Shown: positions 44,558-53,525 of the stretch, one piece after another
Numbering within the stretch: the first letter of the stretch is position 1
Layout: every line of letters begins with the position of its first letter
Assembly: GCA_964641665.1 (NCBI GenBank)
Contig: CAZXKO010000055.1
Location: 48,610 to 112,609, forward strand
Direction of reading: 5' to 3'
From: Gp1-AA133 sp964641665
GTDB lineage: Bacteria > Acidobacteriota > Terriglobia > Terriglobales > Acidobacteriaceae
Length of the DNA stretch: 64,000 nucleotides
Translations under genes and position numbers: made by a program
The notes under the pieces: model-generated
What the model saw: only the letters and a program-made list of their open reading frames with translations
What the model was told of the DNA's origin: nothing
Database searches by the model: none

Positions 44558-44569
44558 ATTTAAAGATTC

Positions 44570-45610
44570 ATGTCCGCCCCAAACTCCCGATTTGTAAAAG
44601 CCTGCAAAGCCCTGCCCGTCGACCGCACTCCGGTTTGGTTCATGCGCCAGGCGGGCCGCTACATGGCCGAGTACCGCGCCGTCCGCAAGCAGCATTCCCT
44701 TATCGAGATCTGCAAAAAGCCCGCGCTCGCCGCCGAAGTCACCATCACCGCTGCCGAAGCGCTCGGTGTCGACGCCGCCATCATCTTTGCCGACCTGCTG
44801 CTGCCGCTCGAAGTCATGGGCCTCCCCTTCCATTTCGAAGCTGGCGAGGGCCCAGTCATCGAGAAGCCCATCCGCGAGAAAGAAGACATCGCCCGCCTGC
44901 GCACCGACCGCGCTTCCGAACTCGGCTACGTCGCCGAAGCCATCCGCGTTGTATGCAAGCATTTTGGCGACCGCCTGCCCATGATCGGCTTCTGCGGCGC
45001 TCCCTTCACCCTCGCCAGCTACATGATCGAAGGCGGAGGCTCCCGCAACTACGTCCACACGAAAAAGATGATGTACTCCTCGCCCGCCGCCTGGGCCGAA
45101 CTCATGCAGAAGCTTGTGGCCGTCACCGGCGAGTACGCCGCCGAGCAAGTCCGTGCCGGCGCGGACACTATCCAGATCTTCGACAGCTGGGTCGGCTGCC
45201 TGAGCGTCGAAGACTATCGCCACTACGTGCTCAGCCACGTGACCGATCTGGTGAAAAAGCTTCAGAAAACTGGCGTGCCCGTCATCTATTTCGGCACCGA
45301 CAGCGCGACACTGCTGTCGTCGATGAAAGAAACGGGCGCCGAAGTCATCGGCCTCGACTGGCGCATCCCTCTCGACCAGGGCTGGAGCCAGGTAAATTTT
45401 CAGGGTGCCGTGCAGGGAAACCTCGATCCGGTGCTGCTTTTTGCCGACTGGCTGGAACTGAAGTCCCGCGCCGAGGCGATCCTGAACCTCGCCGCCGGAC
45501 GCTCCGGCCACATCTTCAATCTAGGGCACGGAATTCTTCCCGAAACGCCCGTCGATAACGTAAAGCGCCTGTGCCAATTCGTTCAGGAGTATTCGGCAGT
45601 GAAAAAGTAG
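44570..45610 (+). CDS. hemE: Uroporphyrinogen decarboxylase
   Basis: A 346-residue TIM-barrel enzyme converting uroporphyrinogen III to coproporphyrinogen III. The substrate-binding N-terminal motif VWFMRQAGRYMAEYR, IIFADLLLPLEVMGL, MIGFCGAPFTLASYMIEGGGSRNY and FGTDSATLLSSM are all typical; length normal. First gene of hemE-hemH-hemG. Its start lies only 12 bp from the broken motA, so its promoter sits inside that debris. No good ribosome site is visible. Confidence 0.96.
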   Translation: MSAPNSRFVKACKALPVDRTPVWFMRQAGRYMAEYRAVRKQHSLIEICKKPALAAEVTITAAEALGVDAAIIFADLLLPLEVMGLPFHFEAGEGPVIEKPIREKEDIARLRTDRASELGYVAEAIRVVCKHFGDRLPMIGFCGAPFTLASYMIEGGGSRNYVHTKKMMYSSPAAWAELMQKLVAVTGEYAAEQVRAGADTIQIFDSWVGCLSVEDYRHYVLSHVTDLVKKLQKTGVPVIYFGTDSATLLSSMKETGAEVIGLDWRIPLDQGWSQVNFQGAVQGNLDPVLLFADWLELKSRAEAILNLAAGRSGHIFNLGHGILPETPVDNVKRLCQFVQEYSAVKK

Positions 45611-45611
45611 C

Positions 45612-45654
45612 GCCGGCATCTTGCCGGCTGTCGCGAGGGCGTCCTCGCCCTCGC
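45612..45654. repeat. REP-like double hairpin between hemE and hemH
   Basis: GCCGGC-ATCTT-GCCGGC followed by GCGAGGGCG-TCCT-CGCCCTCGC. Two perfect hairpins side by side, the layout of dispersed REP elements. It may adjust the amount of downstream hem mRNA. Confidence 0.7.
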
Positions 45655-45668
45655 CCGCAAAACGGCCC

Positions 45669-46586
45669 ATGACTGAGAATCGACCCTCCCGCACTGCCGT
45701 CCTCCTCCTTGCCCACGGCACCGCCGACTCCATCGACGACATCCCCGAGTTCCTCCGCCACGTCACCGGCGGCCGCCCCGTGCCCCCCCAGGTCGTCGAG
45801 GAAGTCCGCCACCGCTACTCCCTGATCGGCCACTCGCCCATGAACGAAATCACCGCCCGGCAGGGCGAGCTACTCGCCCGCGAACTCGGTCTGTCGGTCT
45901 ACGTCGGCATGCGCAACTGGAAGCCTTTCATCCCCGACGTCGTCAAAGCGATTTTTGCGGACGGCCTCAAGCGGGTGATTGCGATCTGCCTGGCCCCGCA
46001 AAATTCGCGTACCAGCGTCGGTCTCTACCGCAAAGCCGTCGAAGGCGAATCCGGCCCGCCCTTCGCCCTCGGCTTCGTCGAGTGCTGGCACGACCACCCG
46101 CTTCTCGCACAGGCCTTCGCCGAAAAACTCCGTGCCGGATGGGCGTCGGCTTGCCGCGAGTCGAACCACCGCATTCCGATCATCTTCACCGCGCACAGCG
46201 TTCCCCAGCGCACCATCACCGAAGGCGATCCCTATGAGACTCAGGCGCGCGAGACCGCCGCGTTGGTCGCAAAAGCCGCCACCCTGAACGAACAAGACTG
46301 GACCTTCGCCTTCCAGAGCCAGGGCATGTCCGGCGCCGCCTGGCTGGGGCCCACCGTTGAAGACACCATCCTGCGCCTCAAAACCCAGGGTCACGCCGGA
46401 CTTTTCGTTCAGCCTATTGGTTTCCTATGCGATCACGTCGAAGTGCTTTACGATATTGATATCGGCTTCCGGGAATTTGCCGGGAAACATGGCATGCGCC
46501 TCTGGCGCGCTGAATCGCTGAATGATTCGCCAGTGTTGATCGCCGCCCTGGCCGCGATCGTGCGCAGCCGAATTGCAGGTTTTTAG
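45669..46586 (+). CDS. hemH: Ferrochelatase / coproporphyrin ferrochelatase
   Basis: A 305-residue enzyme inserting Fe2+ into the porphyrin ring. It shows VLLLAHGTADSIDDIPEFL, SLIGHSPMNEITARQ, IPIIFTAHSVPQRTI (catalytic His), WTFAFQSQGMSGAAWLGPTVEDTI, and VQPIGFLCDHVEVLYDID (metal-side Glu). Length is normal. The ATG at 45669 is chosen; the earlier frame passes through the REP element. Together with hemG and hemE but no hemN in view, the coproporphyrin-dependent branch is possible. Confidence 0.93.
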   Translation: MTENRPSRTAVLLLAHGTADSIDDIPEFLRHVTGGRPVPPQVVEEVRHRYSLIGHSPMNEITARQGELLARELGLSVYVGMRNWKPFIPDVVKAIFADGLKRVIAICLAPQNSRTSVGLYRKAVEGESGPPFALGFVECWHDHPLLAQAFAEKLRAGWASACRESNHRIPIIFTAHSVPQRTITEGDPYETQARETAALVAKAATLNEQDWTFAFQSQGMSGAAWLGPTVEDTILRLKTQGHAGLFVQPIGFLCDHVEVLYDIDIGFREFAGKHGMRLWRAESLNDSPVLIAALAAIVRSRIAGF

Positions 46587-46628
46587 GAATCCCGCGACAC
46601 TGGCTCACACCCGGTGCTCGCCGGGCCA

Positions 46629-46668
46629 CTAGCTAACAGCTAAAAGCCAGGAGCTAAAGGCTGTTTTT
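46629..46668. repeat. AGCTAAMAGC word repeat between hemH and hemG
   Basis: CTAGCTAACAGCTAAAAGCC then AGGAGCTAAAGGCTG and a T-run, four variants of one word. AGGAGC in it is about 30 bases from the hemG ATG, too far to serve as ribosome site. Confidence 0.55.
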
Positions 46669-46670
46669 CT

Positions 46671-48101
46671 ATGAAACGCATTGCCATTATCGGCGGCGGC
46701 ATTTCCGGACTCTCCGCCGCCTACGCCCTCGAGAAGAAACGCCGCGACGGCGTCGAGGTGGAGTACGTCCTCTACGAATCCAGCCCGCGTCTGGGCGGAG
46801 TCCTCGTTACCGAACACGTCGACGGCTGTCTGGTGGAAGCCGGCCCCGATTCCTTCCTCACCGAAAAACCCTGGGCCAGCGACCTCTGCCGCGAGCTCGG
46901 CCTGGGCGACCAGCTCATCGGCTCGAACGACGCCGACCGTAAGACCTACATCGTGGTCCGCGGCCGGCTGATTGAAATGCCCGACGGGCTGATGTTCATG
47001 GTCCCGACCAAGATCTTGCCAACGGTGCTCTCGCCGCTATTCTCGCTGAAGACCAAGCTGCGCATGGCTCAGGAATGGTTTCATCCGCCTCAAGAAGCGA
47101 ATGGCGACGAGACCGTAGCTGCCATGGTCGAGCGTCACTATGGCCCCGAGATGGTCGACCTCCTCGCCGACCCGCTGCTTTCCGGCGTCTATGGTGGCGA
47201 AGCTTCCCAACTCAGCGTCCGCGCCGTGCTCGCCCGCTTCGCCGACATGGAAGCCAAGTACGGCAGCCTCGGACGCGCCATGTTGGCCGCCCGCCGCAAT
47301 GCGCCGAAACCAAACGGTGCGCCGCGTCCCCTCTTCACCTCGCTCAAGGACGGCATGCAGCAGATGCTCGACGCCCTCGTCACTCGCCTCGATGGCGATG
47401 TCCTCCACACCGGCGCCCCCGTGCAGGCGATTTCGTTCGAGGGCGGCGGCTGGATCGTATCCGCCGGATTATATTCCGACCAGTTCGACGCCGTGATCCT
47501 GGCCCTGCCCACACAAGCCGCTGCCAGGCTGCTGCAAATGCACAACCCGAACCTCGCGTCCGAATTGGCCGCTGTGCGCTACAGTTCGTCCGTTACCGTG
47601 GCACTCGGCTACGACGAAAAGGTCCGCCGCTCTCTCCCGCCCGGCTTCGGCTTCCTCGTGCCCCGCAGTGCAGACAAACGCATGCTGGCCGCAACTTTCG
47701 TGCATAATAAATTCCCGCACCGCGCCCCAGCGGATCGCGCCCTCCTCCGTTGCTTCCTGGGCGGCGCGCGCGACGAACAAGTCCTCGCCCTCTCCGACGA
47801 CGAAATCCTCCGCATCACGCGCGAAGAACTGAAAAAGATCCTCCGCCTTTCCGCCGAGCCGCTCTTTACGCGAGTCTTCAAGTGGAAAGGCGCAATGGCC
47901 CAATACGGCGTCGGACACCTCGAGCGCCTGCAGCGCGTCGAAACCCTCCGCCAGAAAATCCCCGCTCTGGCATTGGCCGGGAACGGCTACCGCGGCATCG
48001 GCGTTCCCGACTGCGTCCACTCTGGCACGGCGGCAGTCGAAGAGATTCTAAAAGCGCTGGGGATCACGGAGTCGCAGTCGACTTCAGCGACCTCGCAATA
48101 A
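46671..48101 (+). CDS. hemG: Protoporphyrinogen/coproporphyrinogen oxidase, HemG/HemY type
   Basis: A 476-residue FAD enzyme oxidising the porphyrinogen. The FAD motif IIGGGISGLSAAYAL opens the protein, and YVLYESSPRLGGVL and VEAGPDSFLTEKPWA follow. LLSGVYGGEASQLSVRAVL and the terminal LALAGNGYRGIGVPDCVHSG (second FAD contact) are family signatures. Third gene of the haem operon. Confidence 0.93.
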   Translation: MKRIAIIGGGISGLSAAYALEKKRRDGVEVEYVLYESSPRLGGVLVTEHVDGCLVEAGPDSFLTEKPWASDLCRELGLGDQLIGSNDADRKTYIVVRGRLIEMPDGLMFMVPTKILPTVLSPLFSLKTKLRMAQEWFHPPQEANGDETVAAMVERHYGPEMVDLLADPLLSGVYGGEASQLSVRAVLARFADMEAKYGSLGRAMLAARRNAPKPNGAPRPLFTSLKDGMQQMLDALVTRLDGDVLHTGAPVQAISFEGGGWIVSAGLYSDQFDAVILALPTQAAARLLQMHNPNLASELAAVRYSSSVTVALGYDEKVRRSLPPGFGFLVPRSADKRMLAATFVHNKFPHRAPADRALLRCFLGGARDEQVLALSDDEILRITREELKKILRLSAEPLFTRVFKWKGAMAQYGVGHLERLQRVETLRQKIPALALAGNGYRGIGVPDCVHSGTAAVEEILKALGITESQSTSATSQ

Positions 48102-48203
48102 CCCGCAGCCCGCGATGTTGCCCGCCAGAAAAGCGCGGCGACCCCGTCTTCTGCCCTGTTCGATCCCGACGCTCGTCGCTCCTGTGGGATATGATTTCCG
48201 CCC

Positions 48204-49063
48204 ATGAAAAACACCGCCGTCTTACTCCTCAGCATCCCGCTGGCTCTGGCCCGGAAAGGCGTGGTCGCTGCCATTTCTCAATTTCTAGTCGCGCACAACG
48301 GCAGCGTCTTGCACACCGACGACCACGTAGACGGAGTCCGCGAGTTGTTTCTATCGAGGCTGGAATGGGGTCTGGATGGATTCGATCTTCCCATTCAGGA
48401 GTTCGAACACCACTTCAAGCCGGTCGCCGAGCGCTTCATGATCACGTATCACCTGGCACTGGTGGATCACCGTCCCAAAGTAGCTATCCTGGTTTCTGCG
48501 TACGACCACTGCCTCGCCGATCTGCTTTGCCGGCAGAGTACCGGCGAACTGGCATGTGACATCGTCCGGATTATCAGCAATCATCCTACCGCCAGACGAC
48601 TCGCCGATTATTATGGCGTCCCCTTTCATCTGCGGACCCACCCGCAAGACAAAAGTGAATCTGAACGCGAAATGCTTGCCCTTCTAGGGCAAGATGTCGA
48701 TTTGGTCGTGCTGGGCACGCTATATGCAGATCCTGAGTGCAAACTTTGTTGGCCACTACCTGCTACGTCTGATTAATATTCATCATTTCCTGCCTGCCCG
48801 CGTTCATAGGCGCCAAGCCATACCACCAGGCTTTTGAGCGTGGCGTTTGGTTGATCGGCGCCACTAGCCATTATGTCTCGGCGGACCTCGACCAGGGGCC
48901 GATCATCGAGCAGGATGTAGTGCGCGTTTCCCACCGCGACACGGTCGAAGACTTGGTGCAGAAAGGGCGCGACTTGGAGAAAGTCGTACTCTCGCGTGCC
49001 GTGCATTGGCACCTGGAAAACCGCGTTCTGGTCTACCAGAACAAAACGGTCGTGTTTGCTTGA
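48204..49063 (+). pseudogene. purU: Formyltetrahydrofolate deformylase, disrupted
   Basis: PurU splits 10-formyl-THF to formate and THF. The first 170 codons are recognisable (RKGVVAAISQFL, ADLLCRQSTGEL, LVVLG), but SIPLALARKG replaces the normal SCPDRKG. At about 48713 an extra G shifts the frame (the family's ARYMQILS.. appears in the next frame). A second event at 48775-48812 removes a codon and adds CGCG before IGAKPYHQAFERGV. The last part (LIGATSHYVSADLDQGPIIEQDVV, catalytic Asp region, then VLVYQNKTVVF) is intact in frame to 49063. At least two frame changes make it non-functional unless they are sequencing errors. Confidence 0.85.
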
Positions 49064-49177
49064 AACCTCTCCTCCCTCGGAACAAGCCCTCGTTACCCGG
49101 GTAATCCCGCCCGACCTCCGCAACAACATTCCCCGACCCGTGTTTGTAAAATAGAGAACACCCGTGGAGAGAACTTC

Positions 49178-49975
49178 ATGCGCAAGCCCATCTCAACCGT
49201 CCTTCTACCAACCGTTTTTTCTTTCGCCCTCTTAGCCTCCATTGCCTGGGGCCAGGATCAGCAGAACTCCCAACCCATGCCTGGAATGTCCGGACACGAT
49301 ATGTCCAACATGAAAGACATGCCCGGCATGGACCCTGAGAGCAGCGCCCACGCCATGCACTCCATGGAAGGCCATCACATGGACATGGGTCCGCACATGA
49401 AGATGACCGCGTTGCGCGATCCCAAGCCCGGCGATGAAGAGCGCGCCCACAAAGTCGTCGAGGCCGCCCGCCGCGTCGCCGAAAAATACAAGGACTACCA
49501 CACCGCGCTCGACGACGGCTTCCAGATCTTTCTCCCCAACGTCCCGCAGAAGATGTATCACTTCACCAACTACCGCTACGCCTTCGAAGCGCGCGAAACC
49601 TTCAATACCGAGCATCCCACGTCGCTGCTTTACGAAAAGCACGGTGACGGCTACACCCTGGTCGGCGTCATGTACACTGCGCCCAAGCGCTTCAACGAAG
49701 ACGCCCTCGACCAGCGCATCCCGCTCTCAGTCGCGCAATGGCACGAGCATGTGAACCTCTGCATGCCGCCCGCCGACCGCAAGCAGGAAGTGCTCGGCCC
49801 CAACCCAAAATTCGGATTCCGCGGATCGATCAACACTCAGAACGAGTGCGACGCCAACGGCGGCACTTTCCGCCCCCTGATATTCAACTGGATGGTCCAC
49901 CTCTACCCGCTGGAGAAAACCGAGGCCGACACCTGGGACGTAGGCCGCGGCCACGACAAAGACCACGCGGACTAG
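49178..49975 (+). CDS. Exported Met/His-rich conserved protein, possible metal binding
   Basis: A 265-residue protein. Signal peptide (VFSFALLASIAWG), then a 50-residue Met/His/Asp-rich stretch (PGMSGHDMSNMKDMPG and MHSMEGHHMDMGPHMK), as in copper-handling periplasmic proteins. The rest is a compact domain with IFLPNVPQKMYHFTNYRYA, SVAQWHEHVNLCMPP, and FRPLIFNWMVHLYPLE. Function unknown; the N-terminus argues for Cu or another soft metal. It ends 111 bp before the convergent ABC permease. Confidence 0.75.
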   Translation: MRKPISTVLLPTVFSFALLASIAWGQDQQNSQPMPGMSGHDMSNMKDMPGMDPESSAHAMHSMEGHHMDMGPHMKMTALRDPKPGDEERAHKVVEAARRVAEKYKDYHTALDDGFQIFLPNVPQKMYHFTNYRYAFEARETFNTEHPTSLLYEKHGDGYTLVGVMYTAPKRFNEDALDQRIPLSVAQWHEHVNLCMPPADRKQEVLGPNPKFGFRGSINTQNECDANGGTFRPLIFNWMVHLYPLEKTEADTWDVGRGHDKDHAD

Positions 49976-50020
49976 CACAAACCACGTGGGGACGGCCGCA
50001 CCCCAGATGTTCTTGCGTAG

Positions 50021-50062
50021 GGGCAGACGCCCTCGTCTGCCCAGGCCGAGCAAAAGCTCGGC
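50021..50062. repeat. REP-like double hairpin between convergent genes
   Basis: GGGCAGACG-CCCT-CGTCTGCCC followed by GCCGAGC-AAAA-GCTCGGC. It sits between convergent gene ends and could act as a two-way terminator. Same design as 45612-45654 and 52996-53077. Confidence 0.68.
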
Positions 50063-50086
50063 TCGCTCTCTTTCGCCGCCGCCGAT

Positions 50087-51661
50087 TCAATCTCCCGAAG
50101 CCACAGCAAGTAATCTCCGGTTCATCCGCCCGCCGATCGCCGCCACGATCGCAGCAATCGCACCGGCCTGCAATGCGATCCCCATATGCAGGCTCGCGGG
50201 GAAACGGAATCCTTCCGCCTCTGGATTCGCCGCCCCTATCGGAGTCAACAAGCTGAGCACGCGCATCGCATTCGTCTCGGACCCCTGCCCGAACAACACG
50301 GTCAGAACCACTGCAGCCGCGTAGTACAGGCACAAGTACATCAGGCCCTTAAACACCGGCCGGCTCATGTGCGTCAACTTGCACCATTGCAGGAACAAAA
50401 CATCCCGTGTGATGAAGACCAGCACGACCAGCAATTGCACCGCAGCCCGCTCGAGTGACTTCATCTCAAACGGTAATGCCTTGTTCCACGCCAGCGTTCC
50501 CCACACGATCAGCGCATAAGCCGTAATCGCCGACAGCGCCAGCCACGGCCACGGCAGCCCATCTTCCGAGAACATGGCGCTCGCCCGGGTAGCGCGTTTT
50601 CGCCACCAGACTCGCAACCGCTCCTGCGGCGTCAAGCTTGCCAGCCCAATAACAAACAGAATCAGCCCGTTGACGCCAATCATCAGGCTCATCAACTCGT
50701 GCGACCCCGCCTCGCCAAAGCGCGCCGGATTCACCATGGCATACAACACAAAATTCAGAAATGCTGCGCAGCCAACGGCCTGCCAGCGCGACAACGGGCG
50801 AATCTCCTCGTAGTCCCGTTTCAGATTCCTCACCAGCATCAGGACGATCCAACTCCCGAACGTCACCCACAGCAAAACGCTGAGCAACAGCCACGGCACA
50901 GGCTGTCCGAACAGGGTGGGCAATCTGCGAAAGACCGGCTCGTTAGGGCTGTACAGTCCGATGATCCCGCTGAGGGGACTGGACGCCGCGACTCCAGGAA
51001 AGCCGCTATTCGCCATTCCCATCGATCCCGCCATCAAGAAGTACATCGCCAGACCAACGAGCAAGGTAATTCCCCGGTTCCCGCTCTCGAGCAGCGTCGA
51101 CAGGAACAGACCGCACACCCCGAGAAACAGGGATCCCAGAAGCATCAGCAGGTACGCCGATACCAGGCTGCCTAACGAAACTCCTCCCACCAGCCCCCCG
51201 ATGACCGTGAGAGGCAGGAGGCAGAGCACGAGAAAGTAAGTCAGGATGGGTTCGCCGATCAGCTTCCCGACCAGCAATTCGCTCGACCTTAGGCTCGTGG
51301 CCCGTTGAAAATCCCAGGTCTTGCGATCCCGTTCCCCCGACACCGACTGCGCGCAGGCAAACAACGACCACAGCGTCACCATCACGCCCTGGATCGCAAA
51401 CGCCCACTGGAAAAACAACAGCCAGGTTTGGTGAAACGCGGTCTTCTCCAGCATCGCCACCCGCGCCATCCACTGTTCTCCACCGTAGCGCTGGAAGCCG
51501 TTCCGCGCGTTCTCCAGGTCCTGTTGCACGAAGCTCCAGCAGGACAACCAGATCAGCCCGCACACAAATAAGGCGACCACCGCCACCGTCACCGCGCGCG
51601 CCGGGCGCAGCTCCGCCCGCACGTGTCGCACGAACTCAGGATTGCGCCAGAATTGCAGCAC
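50087..51661 (-). CDS. ABC-2 type transporter permease
   Basis: A 524-residue inner-membrane protein with about a dozen hydrophobic segments (AVTVAVVALFVCGLIWLSCW, TYFLVLCLLPLTVIGGLVGG, and others). SVSGERDRKTWDFQRATSLRSSELLVGKL is the ABC-2 permease cytoplasmic loop. Its GTG start at 51661 shares a base with the stop of the ATPase gene, so the two are coupled. Cargo unknown. Confidence 0.88.
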   Translation of the reverse strand: MLQFWRNPEFVRHVRAELRPARAVTVAVVALFVCGLIWLSCWSFVQQDLENARNGFQRYGGEQWMARVAMLEKTAFHQTWLLFFQWAFAIQGVMVTLWSLFACAQSVSGERDRKTWDFQRATSLRSSELLVGKLIGEPILTYFLVLCLLPLTVIGGLVGGVSLGSLVSAYLLMLLGSLFLGVCGLFLSTLLESGNRGITLLVGLAMYFLMAGSMGMANSGFPGVAASSPLSGIIGLYSPNEPVFRRLPTLFGQPVPWLLLSVLLWVTFGSWIVLMLVRNLKRDYEEIRPLSRWQAVGCAAFLNFVLYAMVNPARFGEAGSHELMSLMIGVNGLILFVIGLASLTPQERLRVWWRKRATRASAMFSEDGLPWPWLALSAITAYALIVWGTLAWNKALPFEMKSLERAAVQLLVVLVFITRDVLFLQWCKLTHMSRPVFKGLMYLCLYYAAAVVLTVLFGQGSETNAMRVLSLLTPIGAANPEAEGFRFPASLHMGIALQAGAIAAIVAAIGGRMNRRLLAVASGD

Positions 51662-52638
51662 TACGTCACCTCGTGCTTGGAAAGTTTCATGTACAGGTCT
51701 TCCACCGTCTGCTTCACTTCGGCAAACCCCTTCACGCGCACGCCTGCCCCAATCAGTTCCGCCAACAGTGCAGCCATCTCATCTTCGGACCCGGCGAACT
51801 GGAACGTCCCCGAATCCGCGCCCAGCTGCACATTGGCAACGTAGGCATGGCCAACGAGCCTCCCTTGGACCGCGGCCGTGAAGTCACCGACCCACCTGAT
51901 CCGCATGTCGCGTGCAAGATGCTCGGCCGCCGTGACCTCCTCGATCCGCCCGCTCCGCACCATCCGGCCTTTCTCCATGATGCCGATCGAAGTGCAGAAT
52001 CCTTCAAGCTCCGTAAGGATGTGAGAAGAAATCAGGATCGTCGTACCCTGGTCGCACAACGATCGCAACAGGTTGCGCAATTCCAGACGGGCCTTCGGGT
52101 CCAGCCCCGAAGCCGGCTCGTCCAGCAGCAGGACCTTCGGCCGATGGATAATCGCCCGAGCAATCCCGAGCCGTTGCTTCATGCCGCGAGAAAGCCCGCG
52201 GATCAGCGCGTCGCGCTTCACCTCGAGCGACACCTGCGCGATCACCTCCGTCACTCGCGCTGGAATGTCGCTCTCGGCGACCTTGTAGGCGTGCGCAAAG
52301 TAGTCGAGATACTCAAAGACCTTCAAATCCTCGTACACGGCAAAAAAGTCCGAGAGATACCCGATCGACCGCAGCGCCCGCTCCGGTTCCTGGGCCACGT
52401 CCACTCCATCGACCACCGCTTTTCCCAGGGTCGGCATCAGCAGCCCGCAAGCCATGCGGATGGTGGTCGTCTTGCCCGCCCCATTCGGCCCGATCAGACC
52501 GAAAATCTCGCCCTGCGGAATCGTGAGATTCAAGTCCTGGACAGCCACCAGGTTGTCGTATTCTTTGCGCACATCAATAAGTTCGATCACGGAATGTCGA
52601 GGCCTTCCTTTCGTCGGGAGGGATCCAGCGCCGCTCAT
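51661..52638 (-). CDS. ABC transporter ATP-binding protein
   Basis: A 325-residue ATPase: Walker A GPNGAGKTTT, signature LSRGMKQRLGIARA, Walker B VLLLDEPASGLDP, switch His in ISSHILTELE. A C-terminal extension of about 90 residues follows, as in ABC-2 exporters of the CcmA/YhaQ group. The ATG at 52638 (GGAGG 11 bases upstream) is preferred to the in-frame reading from 52794. Partner of the permease downstream. Confidence 0.92.
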   Translation of the reverse strand: MSGAGSLPTKGRPRHSVIELIDVRKEYDNLVAVQDLNLTIPQGEIFGLIGPNGAGKTTTIRMACGLLMPTLGKAVVDGVDVAQEPERALRSIGYLSDFFAVYEDLKVFEYLDYFAHAYKVAESDIPARVTEVIAQVSLEVKRDALIRGLSRGMKQRLGIARAIIHRPKVLLLDEPASGLDPKARLELRNLLRSLCDQGTTILISSHILTELEGFCTSIGIMEKGRMVRSGRIEEVTAAEHLARDMRIRWVGDFTAAVQGRLVGHAYVANVQLGADSGTFQFAGSEDEMAALLAELIGAGVRVKGFAEVKQTVEDLYMKLSKHEVT

Positions 52639-53114
52639 GAGTTCGCGGCCTCCAGACAACACAGATCCTTTGGACACCAACTGGTACGCGTAACGGTCGC
52701 CAGCGGTTCCGCGAAACTTACAACGCCACCACGTACCCGCACAGTGTCTCCAGAGGAACGCGAGGATCCCCCATAACTTGCAACTTACCGTCACTAACCG
52801 TCCGTTCCCCTGACCGCGTGGATTGTGACCTCTCGGATGGCCCGAAACCAGGTCGAGCCACGCTCAGGAGCGCTGGGAAGAGTGAAAGAGAACGAAAAAG
52901 GGAAAACGTGATGAGGGAATAGGCGGGGTGGTAGAGGGGAAGCAAAAAGACGGGAGGACGAGAACGCTAGAACCGCTGACCCACTCCCGTCAACAGCCGC
53001 GAAGCGGCGAAAGAATAAAGCCCACGGCGTAAGCCGTGGGATAGCCGGCTCGGAAGAAACAAGCCCCGGAGGGGCGAAATAAAGTACCGAGGAAAACCCA
53101 CCAATCCCAAACGT
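52639..53114. other. 475-bp intergenic region with REP element
   Basis: The left part carries the promoter of the ABC operon; no gene is supported. The right part holds the three-hairpin repeat at 52996-53077. A purine-rich stretch (52870-52960) has no structure I recognise. Confidence 0.5.
52996..53077. repeat. REP-like triple hairpin element
   Basis: GCCGC-GAA-GCGGC, then CCCACGGC-GTAA-GCCGTGGG, then GCCCC-GGA-GGGGC, joined by short A-rich linkers. This is the layout of the dispersed REP/RAYT-type repeats ('...AAGCCCCGGAGGGGCGAAA') of many soil bacterial genomes. No transposase is present. Confidence 0.75.
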
Positions 53115-53525
53115 CTACGATCCCTCAAACACAAACCAATCGCTCACCAGAAAATTCACCAGCGAGCAAGTCGCAATCGTCAACACGTTCGCCAACAGGT
53201 AGTTCATATGCGCCCCCGCCACGAAACCCCGCATCACCACCACATTGCCCACTATCGAAAACATCCCCGTCGTCAGGTTGAACTTCAAGAACCGTGTCAG
53301 CGAACTGCCCGTCACCCGGTCCACCCAGGTAAACCGCTCGTGCCAGAAGTAGTTGTGAATCACGGCTGCCTCCACCGCCAGGGCCGTCGCCGCCAGATAA
53401 TCCATCTGCAGACCCGACTTCAGGGCCGCGAGTACGGCGAGCTGCACAGCAATTCCCCCTGCGCCTACGGCATTGAACTTCAGCCAGCGCAGTCCCGCCT
53501 GACGTGCTCTGTCGCTAGCCGTCAT
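53115..53525 (-). CDS. GtrA-like membrane protein
   Basis: A 136-residue protein with four hydrophobic helices: FNAVGAGGIAVQLAVLAALK, YLAATALAVEAAVIHNYFWHERFTW, TGMFSIVGNVVVMRG and YLLANVLTIATCSLVNFLVSDWFVF. FNF..SDWFVF and HNYFWHERFTW are GtrA signatures. GtrA proteins move polyprenyl-linked sugars or help cell-wall polysaccharide synthesis. The ATG at 53525 overlaps the stop of the upstream phosphatidyltransferase (ATGA). Confidence 0.87.
   Translation of the reverse strand: MTASDRARQAGLRWLKFNAVGAGGIAVQLAVLAALKSGLQMDYLAATALAVEAAVIHNYFWHERFTWVDRVTGSSLTRFLKFNLTTGMFSIVGNVVVMRGFVAGAHMNYLLANVLTIATCSLVNFLVSDWFVFEGS

Noticed and set aside
43739..45511. 590-codon minus-strand frame covering motA remnant and all of antisense hemE
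   Set aside because: Only the 43856-44557 part has protein-family sequence (MotA); the rest is the mirror of the hemE gene.
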